Part shown: one piece after another, positions 18,174-25,743 of the stretch | Numbering within the stretch: the stretch's first letter is position 1 | How the letters are laid out: each line of letters begins with the position of its first letter | Assembly (NCBI RefSeq): GCF_001665535.1 | Contig: NZ_LZSQ01000006.1 | Location: 1 to 64,000, forward strand | From: Mycobacterium sp. 852002-51961_SCH5331710 | Lineage (GTDB): Bacteria; Actinomycetota; Actinomycetes; Mycobacteriales; Mycobacteriaceae | Length of the DNA stretch: 64,000 nt | Direction of reading: 5' to 3' | Made by a program: the position numbers and the translations under genes | Notes under the pieces: model-generated | The model's input: the letters and a program-made list of their open reading frames with translations, nothing else | Database searches by the model: none | What the model was told of the DNA's origin: nothing

Positions 18174-18674
18174 TCAGGTGTCGAGTGCGCCCGCCGCAAG
18201 CGCAGCGGTGTTCACGCGGTTCAACACATTGCGGAGATTTTCGAGTTCGGGAAGGTCGACGCCCAGGCGTTCGACGACGGCAAGCGGAATGTCGAGAGCG
18301 CGTTGGCGTAAGTGCTCACCTTTCTCGGTGAGCCGCACGTCGGTGGCGCGTTCGTCGACGGCGCTACGGGCCCGGGTGATGAGCCCGAGCGACTCGAGGC
18401 GTTTGAGCATCGGAGACAGCGTCGCGGAATCGAGTTGCAGGTTGCGTGCGATCTCCTTGACCGAAAGCGGTTTCGTGGGCGGCTCGCCCGTGCCCGCGGT
18501 CTTGAAGTGGTCCCACAACGTCAGCATGACCAGATACTGCGGATGGGTGAGGCCGAGTGGTTCGAGCAGCGGTCGGTAGATCGCCAGCACGGCCCGGTGG
18601 GTCACCGCGAGCGCGAAGCAGACCTGCTGTTCGAGCGCGAGCGGATCGACGCGGGACGGCGTGGAAGTGGTCAC
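18174..18674 (-). CDS. MarR-family transcriptional regulator, 166 aa
   Basis: A winged-helix repressor. The DNA-binding core is KPLSVKEIARNLQLDSATLSPMLKRLESLGLI followed by the wing with DERATDVRLTEKGEHL; helices on both sides form the dimer interface. MarR proteins often sense phenolics or oxidants. The start is the GTG at 18674. A perfect ACTAA-N3-TTAGT palindrome lies 14-26 bases upstream, so autoregulation is likely. The DUF5313-like gene follows 17 bases downstream. Confidence 0.92.
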   Translation of the reverse strand: MTTSTPSRVDPLALEQQVCFALAVTHRAVLAIYRPLLEPLGLTHPQYLVMLTLWDHFKTAGTGEPPTKPLSVKEIARNLQLDSATLSPMLKRLESLGLITRARSAVDERATDVRLTEKGEHLRQRALDIPLAVVERLGVDLPELENLRNVLNRVNTAALAAGALDT

Positions 18675-18687
18675 ACTTCCATCGTGG

Positions 18688-18700
18688 ACTAATAGTTAGT
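18688..18700. promoter_or_regulatory. Candidate MarR operator, ACTAA-N3-TTAGT
   Basis: A perfect 5-bp inverted repeat with a 3-base centre, AT-rich against a GC-rich background, lies just upstream of the marR start codon. Its position would overlap the promoter or transcript start, typical of an autorepressing MarR site. Confidence 0.5.
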
Positions 18701-18765
18701 GCCCTAGCAATGTACTTCCCATCACACCGGGTTTCGTCGTGCGGCAAGCGGTCGATCCTGCTCGA

Positions 18766-18921
18766 ATGTCAACGCAGAACGATCCGCCGGCCACGCCGAA
18801 GGACGCCACCAAGGCGACCGAGGAACAGCGCGCACTGCAGGACGATCTGGACCACCGCGACGACGATCCCGAGGCCCCGGGCGGTCATCAGGATCGCCAC
18901 GACGTCGCCGACGAGACCTGA
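18766..18921 (+). CDS. Small acidic protein of 51 residues, unknown
   Basis: An ATG at 18766 begins STQNDPPATPKDATKATEE; the rest is strongly charged and acidic, with DDLDHRDDDPEAPGG and a final DVADET. It looks intrinsically disordered. No clear ribosome binding site precedes it, though the codon bias fits the neighbourhood. It ends directly against the convergent phosphatase stop with no gap. Possibly a stress-associated small protein, since it lies next to the stress-signalling block, but that is only positional. Confidence 0.45.
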   Translation: MSTQNDPPATPKDATKATEEQRALQDDLDHRDDDPEAPGGHQDRHDVADET

Positions 18922-20082
18922 TCAGGCGTTCGCAGGTACCCCGAGGGCGAGCACCGCTGCATCGTCTTTGACTCCGGGCCCGAAGCTGGTGAGGAGTTCC
19001 TTCAGAGCGTTGACGATGGTGTCGGCCGTGGCGGGGGCGCGCTCGTCGACGAACGCGAGCAGGGCGCCTTCGTCGTCGTAGCGCTCGTGCCCGATTCCGG
19101 TGTTCGCCTCGGTCAAGCCGTCGGTGTAGAGGACCAGCGTGTCGCCCGGCGACAGGTGAAATTTGTGGGCGACGAATCGCGCGTTGTCGGTGATCCCGGT
19201 GGCGTGGCCGCCGACGGTGTCGGCGTAGTGCGCCGAACCGTCCGCGGTGAGGAGCAGTGGCGGCGGATGGCCGCCGCTGGCGAGTTCCACGTCGAAACCG
19301 TCGCCGCACATGGTGAGGTTGCCGTCGATCACGGTGCACAGGCGGTTACCGCCGACCTCGACGTCCTGCATGAGCACCGAGTTGAGGACGCGTAGGGCCT
19401 TCACCGGGTCGTGGTCGGCGACCGCCGCCGAACGCAGCACGTACCGCGCCAGGCCCGCGACGACGGCGGCGTCGACCCCCTTGCCGGCGACATCGCCGAG
19501 GAAGAACCCCCACGTCGTTCGCGAGAACGGGAAGAGGTCGTAGAAGTCGCCGCCGACGTCGTCCTCCGATGCGGTGTGGTAGTAGGCGGCGGCATCCAAT
19601 CCCGGCGGCGGCGCCAGGAGCGGCGGAAGCAGTGAGCGGCGCAGGGTTTCGGCGAATGCCTGCACGCGGCTGCGTTCGGTCTCGGCGCGCTCGCGCTGCG
19701 CGAGCAGTTCGCGTTCGTAGGATCTCCGGTCCTTGGCGTCGACCGCCGTGAGGCGCAGCAGCTCCGGCTGGCCGTCGGCGTCGTACTTCACGTTGGCGGT
19801 CAGGAAGATGGGGATCCGGGTGCCGTCGGCGGTCTGGAAATCGAGCGTGACTCCATCGAGTTTGCCGCTCATCCGCAGAATCGCCCGGAAGTGGGTGTCG
19901 TAGTGCAGGCGGCCGCCCACGGTCAGTAGGTCGGTGATCAGCTTGCCCTGCAGACTGTTCCGCTCGTAACCCAGCCAGCCGGCCAATGTCGTGTTGGCGT
20001 GGATGATGCGTCCGTTCGGATGGGCGATCGCGTTACCGGACGGCGCGTTCTCCCAATGATCGCCGAGGTCCAACTCGGTCAT
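18922..20082 (-). CDS. RsbP-like PAS-PP2C (SpoIIE-type) serine phosphatase, 386 aa
   Basis: A phosphatase that would dephosphorylate an anti-anti-sigma factor in partner-switching control of a SigB/SigF-type sigma factor. A PAS domain spans residues 8-120 (NGRIIHANTTLAGWLGYERNSL), then a charged coiled-coil linker to about 150. The PP2C/SpoIIE domain runs from 165 to the end, with metal-site motifs DVGGDFYD, GDVAGKGVDAA, YTDGLTEA and KDDAAVLAL. The start overlaps the upstream hydrolase gene by four bases, the same rsbQ-rsbP order as in Bacillus subtilis. Confidence 0.9.
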   Translation of the reverse strand: MTELDLGDHWENAPSGNAIAHPNGRIIHANTTLAGWLGYERNSLQGKLITDLLTVGGRLHYDTHFRAILRMSGKLDGVTLDFQTADGTRIPIFLTANVKYDADGQPELLRLTAVDAKDRRSYERELLAQRERAETERSRVQAFAETLRRSLLPPLLAPPPGLDAAAYYHTASEDDVGGDFYDLFPFSRTTWGFFLGDVAGKGVDAAVVAGLARYVLRSAAVADHDPVKALRVLNSVLMQDVEVGGNRLCTVIDGNLTMCGDGFDVELASGGHPPPLLLTADGSAHYADTVGGHATGITDNARFVAHKFHLSPGDTLVLYTDGLTEANTGIGHERYDDEGALLAFVDERAPATADTIVNALKELLTSFGPGVKDDAAVLALGVPANA

Positions 20083-20879
20083 GTCGGACGTGCGAATTCG
20101 GCGATCGCTTCGGCCGTTTCGTCTGGGTCGCTGACGTGAGGACAGTGCCCGGTCGCGTCGAGTGTGACCAGCCGACTACCGGAAATATGTTGGTGCACAT
20201 AGGTTCCGACGGTCGCCGGGGCGATCGCGTCTTCCGCACACTCCAGAATCAGGGTGGGCACCGAAACCTTCGGAAGGTCGGTGCGGTTGTCGGACAGGAA
20301 CGTCGCACGGGCGAACACGCGCGCGCAGTCGGGGTCGGTTCGGCAGAACGTCGCCTCGAGTTCCGCGGCCAACTCCGGTCGGTCCGCGTTGCCCATGATC
20401 ACCGGGGCCATGGCTTCCGACCAGCCGAGGTAGTTGAGTTCCAGTGACTCCAGCAGTTCGTCGATGTCCGCCCTCGAGAATCCGCCCCGGTACCCGTCGT
20501 CGTCGATATAGCGGGGCGACGGCGTGATCATGACGAGTTTGGCGATCCGTTCGGGCTCGCTGATCACGGCGAGCACACCGATCATCGCGGCCACCGAGTG
20601 CCCCACGAACACCACATCGCGCAGGTCGAGGTCGCGCAGTATCTCGGCGATGTCGTCGGCGTAGCCGTCCAGCGATGAGTACTTGGCCTCGTCCCACGCC
20701 TTCGGGTCCGATGCGCCGGAGCCGACGTGGTCCATCAACACGATCCGGAAGTCGGCTTGCAACCGGTCGACGATGAGGCGCCACAAATTCTGGTCGCACC
20801 CGAACCCGTGGGCCAGGAAAAGCGTCGGGCCGCTCTGGCGGCCAACGATCTTGATGTTGTTCCGGGTCCAGACGTCCAT
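20079..20879 (-). CDS. RsbQ-like alpha/beta hydrolase, 266 aa
   Basis: An alpha/beta hydrolase very like RsbQ, the energy-stress regulator needed for RsbP activity in Bacillus. It shows FLAHGFGCDQNLWR at the oxyanion region, nucleophile GHSVAAMIG near residue 96, an acid in ECAEDAIAP and the histidine in TGHCPHVSDP. The triad is complete. The gene is translationally coupled (4-base ATGA overlap) to the PAS-PP2C phosphatase and is divergent from the sigma-factor gene 156 bases away. Confidence 0.88.
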   Translation of the reverse strand: MDVWTRNNIKIVGRQSGPTLFLAHGFGCDQNLWRLIVDRLQADFRIVLMDHVGSGASDPKAWDEAKYSSLDGYADDIAEILRDLDLRDVVFVGHSVAAMIGVLAVISEPERIAKLVMITPSPRYIDDDGYRGGFSRADIDELLESLELNYLGWSEAMAPVIMGNADRPELAAELEATFCRTDPDCARVFARATFLSDNRTDLPKVSVPTLILECAEDAIAPATVGTYVHQHISGSRLVTLDATGHCPHVSDPDETAEAIAEFARPT

Positions 20880-20948
20880 GTCCAGCAGCTTAGAAGCCGC
20901 CGACCAGGCTCGGTGCCGACCGCTGCAGCCTCATGCGAGGGGAGGATC

Positions 20949-20974
20949 GTTTCGGCTGGTCAACATGGGGGTAT
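20949..20974 (+). promoter_or_regulatory. SigF/SigB-type promoter GTTT-N16-GGGTAT
   Basis: The -35 element GTTT (20949-20952) and the -10 element GGGTAT (20969-20974) are separated by 16 bases. This matches the mycobacterial SigF consensus (GGTTT, 15-17 bases, GGGTA). It points toward the sigma-factor gene starting at 21036, leaving a leader of about 55 bases, and implies positive autoregulation or control by a paralog. Confidence 0.75.
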
Positions 20975-21035
20975 ACGTGTTCGATCAGGTTCAGATCCGA
21001 GCCCGCCAATCCATTTCCGAGGGACGGATGTACCC

Positions 21036-21821
21036 GTGGCTCGACCCAATTCCGACTACTCAGACGTGACGGAGATGTTCCGTCACCTCAAGACCCTCGA
21101 TGAGGGGTCGCACGCATATCGCCAGCAGCGCGACCTGATTTGCCAGCGCTGCCTTCCCCTGGCCGATCACATCGCGCGGCGCTACCGCAACCGTGGCGAG
21201 GCACATGAAGACCTGGTGCAGGCCGCTCGCGTCGGCCTGGTCAATGCACTCAACCGGTTCGACATCGACAACGGGACGGAGTTCCTGTCTTTTGCCGTGC
21301 CGACGATGATGGGCGAGGTCCGCAGGCACTTCCGAGACCACGCGTGGGCGGTGAAGGTGCCGCGCACCGTCAAGGACCTCCAGATGAGGGTCAACAAGGC
21401 GACCGCCACGCTGGCGCAGGGTCTGAACCGCGCGCCGACCGCGACCGAGATCGCCGAGCACCTCGGTGTCGACCGCGAGCAGGTGGTGCAGGCTGCGATT
21501 GCCGGCTCCAACTATTCGACGTTGTCGACCGATATCCCCGCGATGCGTGACGACGATTCGGCATCCATCGGGGATGGATTCGGCAGCGACGACGCCGGTT
21601 ACGAGAAGGTGCTCGACGTCGAGACTGTGCGGCCGCTGATCGCGGCTCTGCCCGACAAACAGCGCGAGGTGCTGACGTTGCGCTTCTTCGAGGACATGAC
21701 GCAGAGCCAGATCGCAGCGCAGATCGGCTGTTCCCAGATGCACGTCTCGCGGCTGCTCGCGAAAGCGTTGGAGGCCTTACGAAGTCAGGTCAAGGAATCG
21801 GTCCTCGCCGCCGCGAGCTAG
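21036..21821 (+). CDS. SigB/SigF-subfamily RNA polymerase sigma factor, 261 aa
   Basis: An alternative stress sigma factor of the group controlled by partner switching. Region 2 is seen in HEDLVQAARVGLVNALNRFD and FLSFAVPTMMGEVRRHFRD, region 3 in LNRAPTATEIAEHLGV, and region 4.2 helix-turn-helix in MTQSQIAAQIGCSQMHVSRLL. The GTG at 21036 gives VARPNSDYSDV and a normal family length; longer upstream frames run through the promoter. A SigF-type promoter precedes it. Its end overlaps the convergent kinase gene by four bases. Confidence 0.93.
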   Translation: MARPNSDYSDVTEMFRHLKTLDEGSHAYRQQRDLICQRCLPLADHIARRYRNRGEAHEDLVQAARVGLVNALNRFDIDNGTEFLSFAVPTMMGEVRRHFRDHAWAVKVPRTVKDLQMRVNKATATLAQGLNRAPTATEIAEHLGVDREQVVQAAIAGSNYSTLSTDIPAMRDDDSASIGDGFGSDDAGYEKVLDVETVRPLIAALPDKQREVLTLRFFEDMTQSQIAAQIGCSQMHVSRLLAKALEALRSQVKESVLAAAS

Positions 21822-23770
21822 TGCGGAACTCGGCTGCGGATCACCCGACCGAGCGCGCGCAGATCGGATTCGATCTGTCGTGACAGCCAGTACACGAACA
21901 CGAATCCAGCGATGCCTCCGATGCACAACACGCGGATCGGCACGATGACTTCGGCGATCTCGGCAGGGGTCAAGAACGTCACGGCGACGATGCCGAGCAG
22001 TGGCACGGACGCTGCGATCGCGAGATAGGTCGGTAGCCGGCGGCGCAACGCGTCGAGCTGCTCGACTTCCGGCGGATTCGTCTGGCCGTATGCCACCAGC
22101 TCCGGGTAGACACTGCGCACCACGACGAACGTCAACAGGAAGAACGGATACGCGATCGCGATCGCACCGCAAATGGTGATCGACCCGAAGAAGTGGATCA
22201 CGAACCTCCCGGGCAGGCCCCCTTCCGAGAACTGCAAGGTGAGCGGAAACATGATCGCGGCCACCATCCACAGGCCGAACACGACGGCCACCACGCGATC
22301 GGCGGTGACGATGCAATCGTGGCGCGCGAGACTCACCGATTCCGGAGGCGGCGCGGGACCCCGTCGTAAACGCCGCGGAACCAGGATGACCCGGCGGGTC
22401 CAATAGATCAGCACGGCACCACCGAGCGGGAAGAGAATGGAATTCGACAGCGTCGTGACCAACAGGAACCGTTCCTGCGCCTGTTCGGAGAGCTGACTGA
22501 CGATGAATAGGCGATTGTGTTGAATGTTGTAGCCGCTCGACAGCAGATTGGGAATCAGCACGGCCAGCAACGCAATCGGCAAGAAATACGGTCGCATCCG
22601 CAGCCGCCAACTTCCTACCGGTGGGTCCACCAAGTCACGCGCCTGCGGATCGAGGCACAGCTGAAATTGCTCGGCGAGTTCGGCGCCCGATGACCAGCGT
22701 TCGTCGCGGTCGGCGCTCAATGCCTTGAGCAGCACGCGCTTCAGTGCGGTAGGACAGTCCGCGGGTAGAGCGGCGAGCGCTGCGGGTGACACGCCCTGTG
22801 TGCGGGTTTTCAGCATGAGTTCGAGCGCCTTGATGTCGCCGATCGGTCCGGCGTTCGCCCGAGCGGCCTGTGCGGGAGAATCATCGAACGGCTTCTGACC
22901 GGTCAGCAGTTCCCAGAGCACGACGGCGAGAGAGAAGATGTCGCTGCGGGCGTCGAGGGTCGCCATGTCGGGGGTGTGCCCGGGCTGGCAGGCCACGAGT
23001 TGCTCCGGGGACATGTACGACAGCGAACCGCCGAAGTATTCGAAAGGGCTTGCGCCCGTTACATTTCGGGCGAAGCTGATGTTGAAGTCCGCGAGCTTGG
23101 GCGTGCCGTCGGGGGCGAGCAGGACATTCGCGAGCTTGATGTCGCGGTGCAGCACGCCCCGTGAGTTCGCATAGTCCAACGCCTGAGCGAGCCGCTTTCC
23201 CAGCCAGGCGACCGTGTCGGACCAGGGCAGCGAGGCGAGCTCTGCGCGGATCGCCGAGTCCGTGGGGCGGATCTCCCCGCGTGCCTCCAGCGCGTTGTCC
23301 ACCGCGTCGAGCAACGTCTGACCGGTTGCGGGTGGCCTCTTTGCGCGACGGATCGTCTCGACGACTTCCAGCAGTGTCCCGCCGGGCAGATACTGCATGT
23401 AGAGCAGCCGCCAGTTCTGATCGCGCAGGATGCGTTGGTCGAAAACCCGGACGATGTAATCGTGATCCAGCTGAGCCAGGGTCTGCGGTTCGTGGCCCTC
23501 GTTCGCGGAGATCTTCACCGCCACCAGCCGTTGCATCGACCGTTGCCGGGCGAGGAAGACTCTCGCGAATGCTCCGCTGCCCAATTCGAGCAGCAGATCG
23601 AAGTCGTCGAGTTGCTGACCGATCTGAATTTGGGTGAGGCGGCTCGACGGATTGACCACGGCGAACGACGCCTCGTATGCCCCGGTGCGAGTTCCGTTTC
23701 CGCCGGCGCCGTCGCTGGGCGCCTGAGTTCGGGTGAATTCGAGCGGATAATCGGCGGTCGAATCGGTCAT
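21818..23770 (-). CDS. Membrane Ser/Thr protein kinase with DFN in place of DFG, 650 aa
   Basis: A Hanks-type kinase. The glycine loop is GSGAFARVF (64-72), the ATP lysine K86, the catalytic loop HRDIKLAN (208-215), the activation-segment end SPEQL (254-258), and D277 in DIFSLAVVLWELLTG. The metal-binding DFG reads DFN at 228-230. About 55 residues (133-188) are inserted after the hinge. The C-terminal 260 residues carry about six transmembrane helices rather than an extracellular sensor. It is convergent with the sigma factor and probably part of the same stress circuit. Confidence 0.88.
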   Translation of the reverse strand: MTDSTADYPLEFTRTQAPSDGAGGNGTRTGAYEASFAVVNPSSRLTQIQIGQQLDDFDLLLELGSGAFARVFLARQRSMQRLVAVKISANEGHEPQTLAQLDHDYIVRVFDQRILRDQNWRLLYMQYLPGGTLLEVVETIRRAKRPPATGQTLLDAVDNALEARGEIRPTDSAIRAELASLPWSDTVAWLGKRLAQALDYANSRGVLHRDIKLANVLLAPDGTPKLADFNISFARNVTGASPFEYFGGSLSYMSPEQLVACQPGHTPDMATLDARSDIFSLAVVLWELLTGQKPFDDSPAQAARANAGPIGDIKALELMLKTRTQGVSPAALAALPADCPTALKRVLLKALSADRDERWSSGAELAEQFQLCLDPQARDLVDPPVGSWRLRMRPYFLPIALLAVLIPNLLSSGYNIQHNRLFIVSQLSEQAQERFLLVTTLSNSILFPLGGAVLIYWTRRVILVPRRLRRGPAPPPESVSLARHDCIVTADRVVAVVFGLWMVAAIMFPLTLQFSEGGLPGRFVIHFFGSITICGAIAIAYPFFLLTFVVVRSVYPELVAYGQTNPPEVEQLDALRRRLPTYLAIAASVPLLGIVAVTFLTPAEIAEVIVPIRVLCIGGIAGFVFVYWLSRQIESDLRALGRVIRSRVPH

Positions 23771-23792
23771 GACAACCTCGTTCCAGGTTGTC
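23771..23792 (-). promoter_or_regulatory. Perfect 8-bp hairpin abutting the kinase start codon
   Basis: GACAACCT and AGGTTGTC form perfect arms around a 6-base loop, and the second arm ends immediately before the ATG at 23770. The only ribosome-binding-like stretch (GGAACGAGG) lies in the loop and second arm, so the folded leader would occlude initiation. The same sequence could instead be a protein-binding operator. Confidence 0.5.
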
Positions 23793-23992
23793 TCATCGTA
23801 TCGACGACGCGGCTGGCCTGGGACTTCTTGGGCGAATACCGGCTGGCCGTGTGCGGCGATAGCGCGGGCAGCGAGGGTGAGGCTGTTGAGATGCTCAACT
23901 GCCCCGCTCAGCAGCCTGAACGCCCACGACAGCCGTACCGTGCATTTCCAAACAACATCACGCCGTAGAATGACCAGGGTTCTAGCGAGCCG

Positions 23993-24065
23993 GCCGCGTT
24001 AGCTCAGATGGTAGAGCATCGCTCTTGTAAAGCGAATGTCGAGAGTTCGAGTCTCTCACGCGGCT
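23993..24065 (+). tRNA. tRNA-Thr (anticodon UGU)
   Basis: A complete cloverleaf folds by eye: acceptor arms GCCGCGT and ACGCGGC, D-stem GCTC/GAGC, anticodon stem TCGCT/AGCGA with loop CTTGTAA, and T-arm GAGAG-TTCGAGT-CTCTC. The anticodon TGT is at 24026-24028, reading ACA. The discriminator is U, as in Thr tRNAs, and CCA is not encoded. An HNH nuclease gene lies 35 bases downstream. The 200 bases between the kinase start and this tRNA hold no gene that I can see. Confidence 0.97.
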
Positions 24066-24100
24066 CTTCACTTGTCCGCCCTCCTGTTTACGGTCGCGTT

Positions 24101-24562
24101 ATGGCGAGGACGTGTCCGGGCTGCGGCTGTGAATTGACAGGTCGTAGCCAGAAAGTGTTCTGCTCCAATTCATGTCAGCAGGCTCATCGGCGTCGGTTAC
24201 TTCTAGGATCTTGGCTTGAGGCCGGTACCTGTGGCCGGATTTCTTACCAGGGCAACTATGTTCGGGAGTACCTCCTCGAGCAGCAGGGCGAATGTTGCGC
24301 CATCTGTGGCACAGATTCTCAGTGGAATGGTTCAAGCCTCGCGTTAATCATCGACCACATAGATGGCGATGCGACGAACAACCATCGTGAGAATCTGCGG
24401 CTGGTGTGTCCGAACTGCGACAGTCAACTCCCGACCTATAAGGCGAAGAATCGAGGCAACGGCCGGTTTTACCGGGAAAGCGCTACGCCGACGGGTCGTC
24501 TTACTGAAGGGGGCCATCCGAGTTTATCGGGTCGCCGGTTCGGGGAACTCCGCTGCCCGTGA
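24101..24562 (+). CDS. HNH endonuclease, low-GC, 153 aa
   Basis: The N-terminus carries a zinc-knuckle pair typical of HNH proteins (CPGCGCEL, then FCSNSCQQAHRRR). The nuclease core is seen as CAICGT, then IIDHIDGDATNNHRENLRLVCPNC, with the DH and the following N/H plus the CxxC metal structure. GC is about 50 percent in the N-terminal half, far below the surroundings, indicating recent transfer. It sits 35 bases after tRNA-Thr, a common integration point. The last 25 residues are of native composition and may be read into host sequence. ATG at 24101 is preferred. Confidence 0.85.
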   Translation: MARTCPGCGCELTGRSQKVFCSNSCQQAHRRRLLLGSWLEAGTCGRISYQGNYVREYLLEQQGECCAICGTDSQWNGSSLALIIDHIDGDATNNHRENLRLVCPNCDSQLPTYKAKNRGNGRFYRESATPTGRLTEGGHPSLSGRRFGELRCP

Positions 24563-24885
24563 CTGTCAGGGACGATCTGCTCAGCGACTTCTCCGATGTA
24601 TATCCGGGGTTGCCCCGCCCGCGTGTGGAACGGCTGCTGACGCTGCTCGACGAGAGCGCGAGCACCGAAGGAGGCCTCGGCCTCAGCATCGCCACCGCCA
24701 TCAAGCCGCTGGTGCCCGACATCGCCTCGCGCATCGAGTCCTACAAGAAAAGCGACGTCGACGACTATGTCCGGATGCTGCGCGGTGCGACGGTGCTGTT
24801 GCTGCAGCGGTGGCAGCCCGAGGACCAGCCGCCGACACCCGAGAGCGTGTCAGAGGCGATTCAGACCATCGAAGCCGACGCCTGA
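24559..24885 (+). CDS. Conserved-looking hypothetical protein, 108 aa
   Basis: A GTG start overlaps the HNH stop by four bases (GTGA), but base composition returns to the high-GC host style, so this is probably the native gene and the HNH the newcomer. The protein is acidic and helical: DDLLSDFSDVYPGLPRPRVERLL, then IASRIESYKKSDVDDYVRML. There is no signal peptide or membrane segment. I do not recognise the family. Confidence 0.7.
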   Translation: MTVRDDLLSDFSDVYPGLPRPRVERLLTLLDESASTEGGLGLSIATAIKPLVPDIASRIESYKKSDVDDYVRMLRGATVLLLQRWQPEDQPPTPESVSEAIQTIEADA

Positions 24886-24887
24886 GC

Positions 24888-25712
24888 TCACTCCTCGACG
24901 TCGATGATGCGTTGAGACGTCACCGTCCGTGACGACGACCGGGCGCGCGGCCTGCGACCGGGCAGCGGGATCCGGTCGGCGATATTGCTGAGCGGGTTGA
25001 CGACCTGGCTCAATGTCACGACCGCGTCGTGCAGCGCGTCGATCGTCGGCGCGAGCGCTTCGAGCCCCGGAGCCAGCCGGTTCAGCGTGTCCGCGACGTC
25101 GGCCAGCTTCAGCAGCGGCCCGTCCGGATCGGTCAGGGTGTCCAAGAGTCCACCCTCGGCGAGCAGGCGGTCCGCCACGCCGTCCTCGCGCAGCACCCGT
25201 TCCACCAGACCATCGTTGGCCAGAAGCTGATCGGCGAGCCCGCCCGGTGCGATCACGCGCGACAAGGCACCGTCGTCGGTGGTCATCCGATCCGCGAGGC
25301 CGCCCTCCGCCATCAGCTGGTCCACCAGCCCGCCCGGCGCGACGGCCCGGGCGACGGCGCCGTTCTCGGCGGTCATCCGGTCCAGCAGGCCACCCTCGGT
25401 GGTCAGCTGATCGACCAGCCCACCTGGACGCAGCAGCCGGTCGAGCGGGCCGTTGGGTGCGAGCGCCCGGCCCAGCGGGGCGTCGTCGTCCATCAGCCGG
25501 GCCAACCGGTTCGCGCGCTCGACGGCGTCGTTGAGGCCGAGCATGGTCGCAAACGACGCCGGGCCGGCGCCGCCATCCGTGGTCTCGCCGAGCGTGCGCT
25601 GCGCCATGCTCACCGCGCCCGTCGCCATGGCGAGCCCCGCATCGGCGACCGCCAGGGCGGCTTTCGCAGGCGCGGTCGCGATATCGGTCAGCGCTTTGCC
25701 GAAGTTCATCAC
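24888..25712 (-). CDS. Decapeptide-repeat protein, 274 aa, unknown function
   Basis: The first 70 residues are Ala-rich and helical. Residues 77-206 consist of thirteen consecutive units of exactly ten residues with pattern xG[LAV]x[DER][RQ][LMV]xxx, for example GGLVDQLTTE, GGLLDRMTAE, NGAVARAVAP. From residue 97 they group in threes, giving a 30-residue super-repeat. A helical region and a basic tail (PGRRPRARSSSR) follow. It is divergent from phoP, the place held by Rv0756c in M. tuberculosis. No enzyme motif is present; a structural or scaffold role is inference. Confidence 0.8.
   Translation of the reverse strand: MMNFGKALTDIATAPAKAALAVADAGLAMATGAVSMAQRTLGETTDGGAGPASFATMLGLNDAVERANRLARLMDDDAPLGRALAPNGPLDRLLRPGGLVDQLTTEGGLLDRMTAENGAVARAVAPGGLVDQLMAEGGLADRMTTDDGALSRVIAPGGLADQLLANDGLVERVLREDGVADRLLAEGGLLDTLTDPDGPLLKLADVADTLNRLAPGLEALAPTIDALHDAVVTLSQVVNPLSNIADRIPLPGRRPRARSSSRTVTSQRIIDVEE
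25095..25484 (-). repeat. 30-base periodic coding repeat (13 decapeptide units)
   Basis: In-frame tandem repeats of 30 bases inside the gene upstream of phoP. The units are diverged at base level but keep perfect 10-residue phasing over 130 residues. No spacers are present and the array is wholly coding, so it is not CRISPR. Confidence 0.8.
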
Positions 25713-25743
25713 CTCAGTCTATGGAGGGCGCAAGATCAAGAAC

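Noticed and set aside
23993..24562. Integrative element with att site at tRNA-Thr
   Set aside because: No second copy of the tRNA 3' end is visible downstream and no integrase gene is present.
25095..25484. Possible CRISPR or minisatellite in non-coding DNA
   Set aside because: The periodicity is exactly 30 bases, in frame, and encodes a consistent decapeptide.
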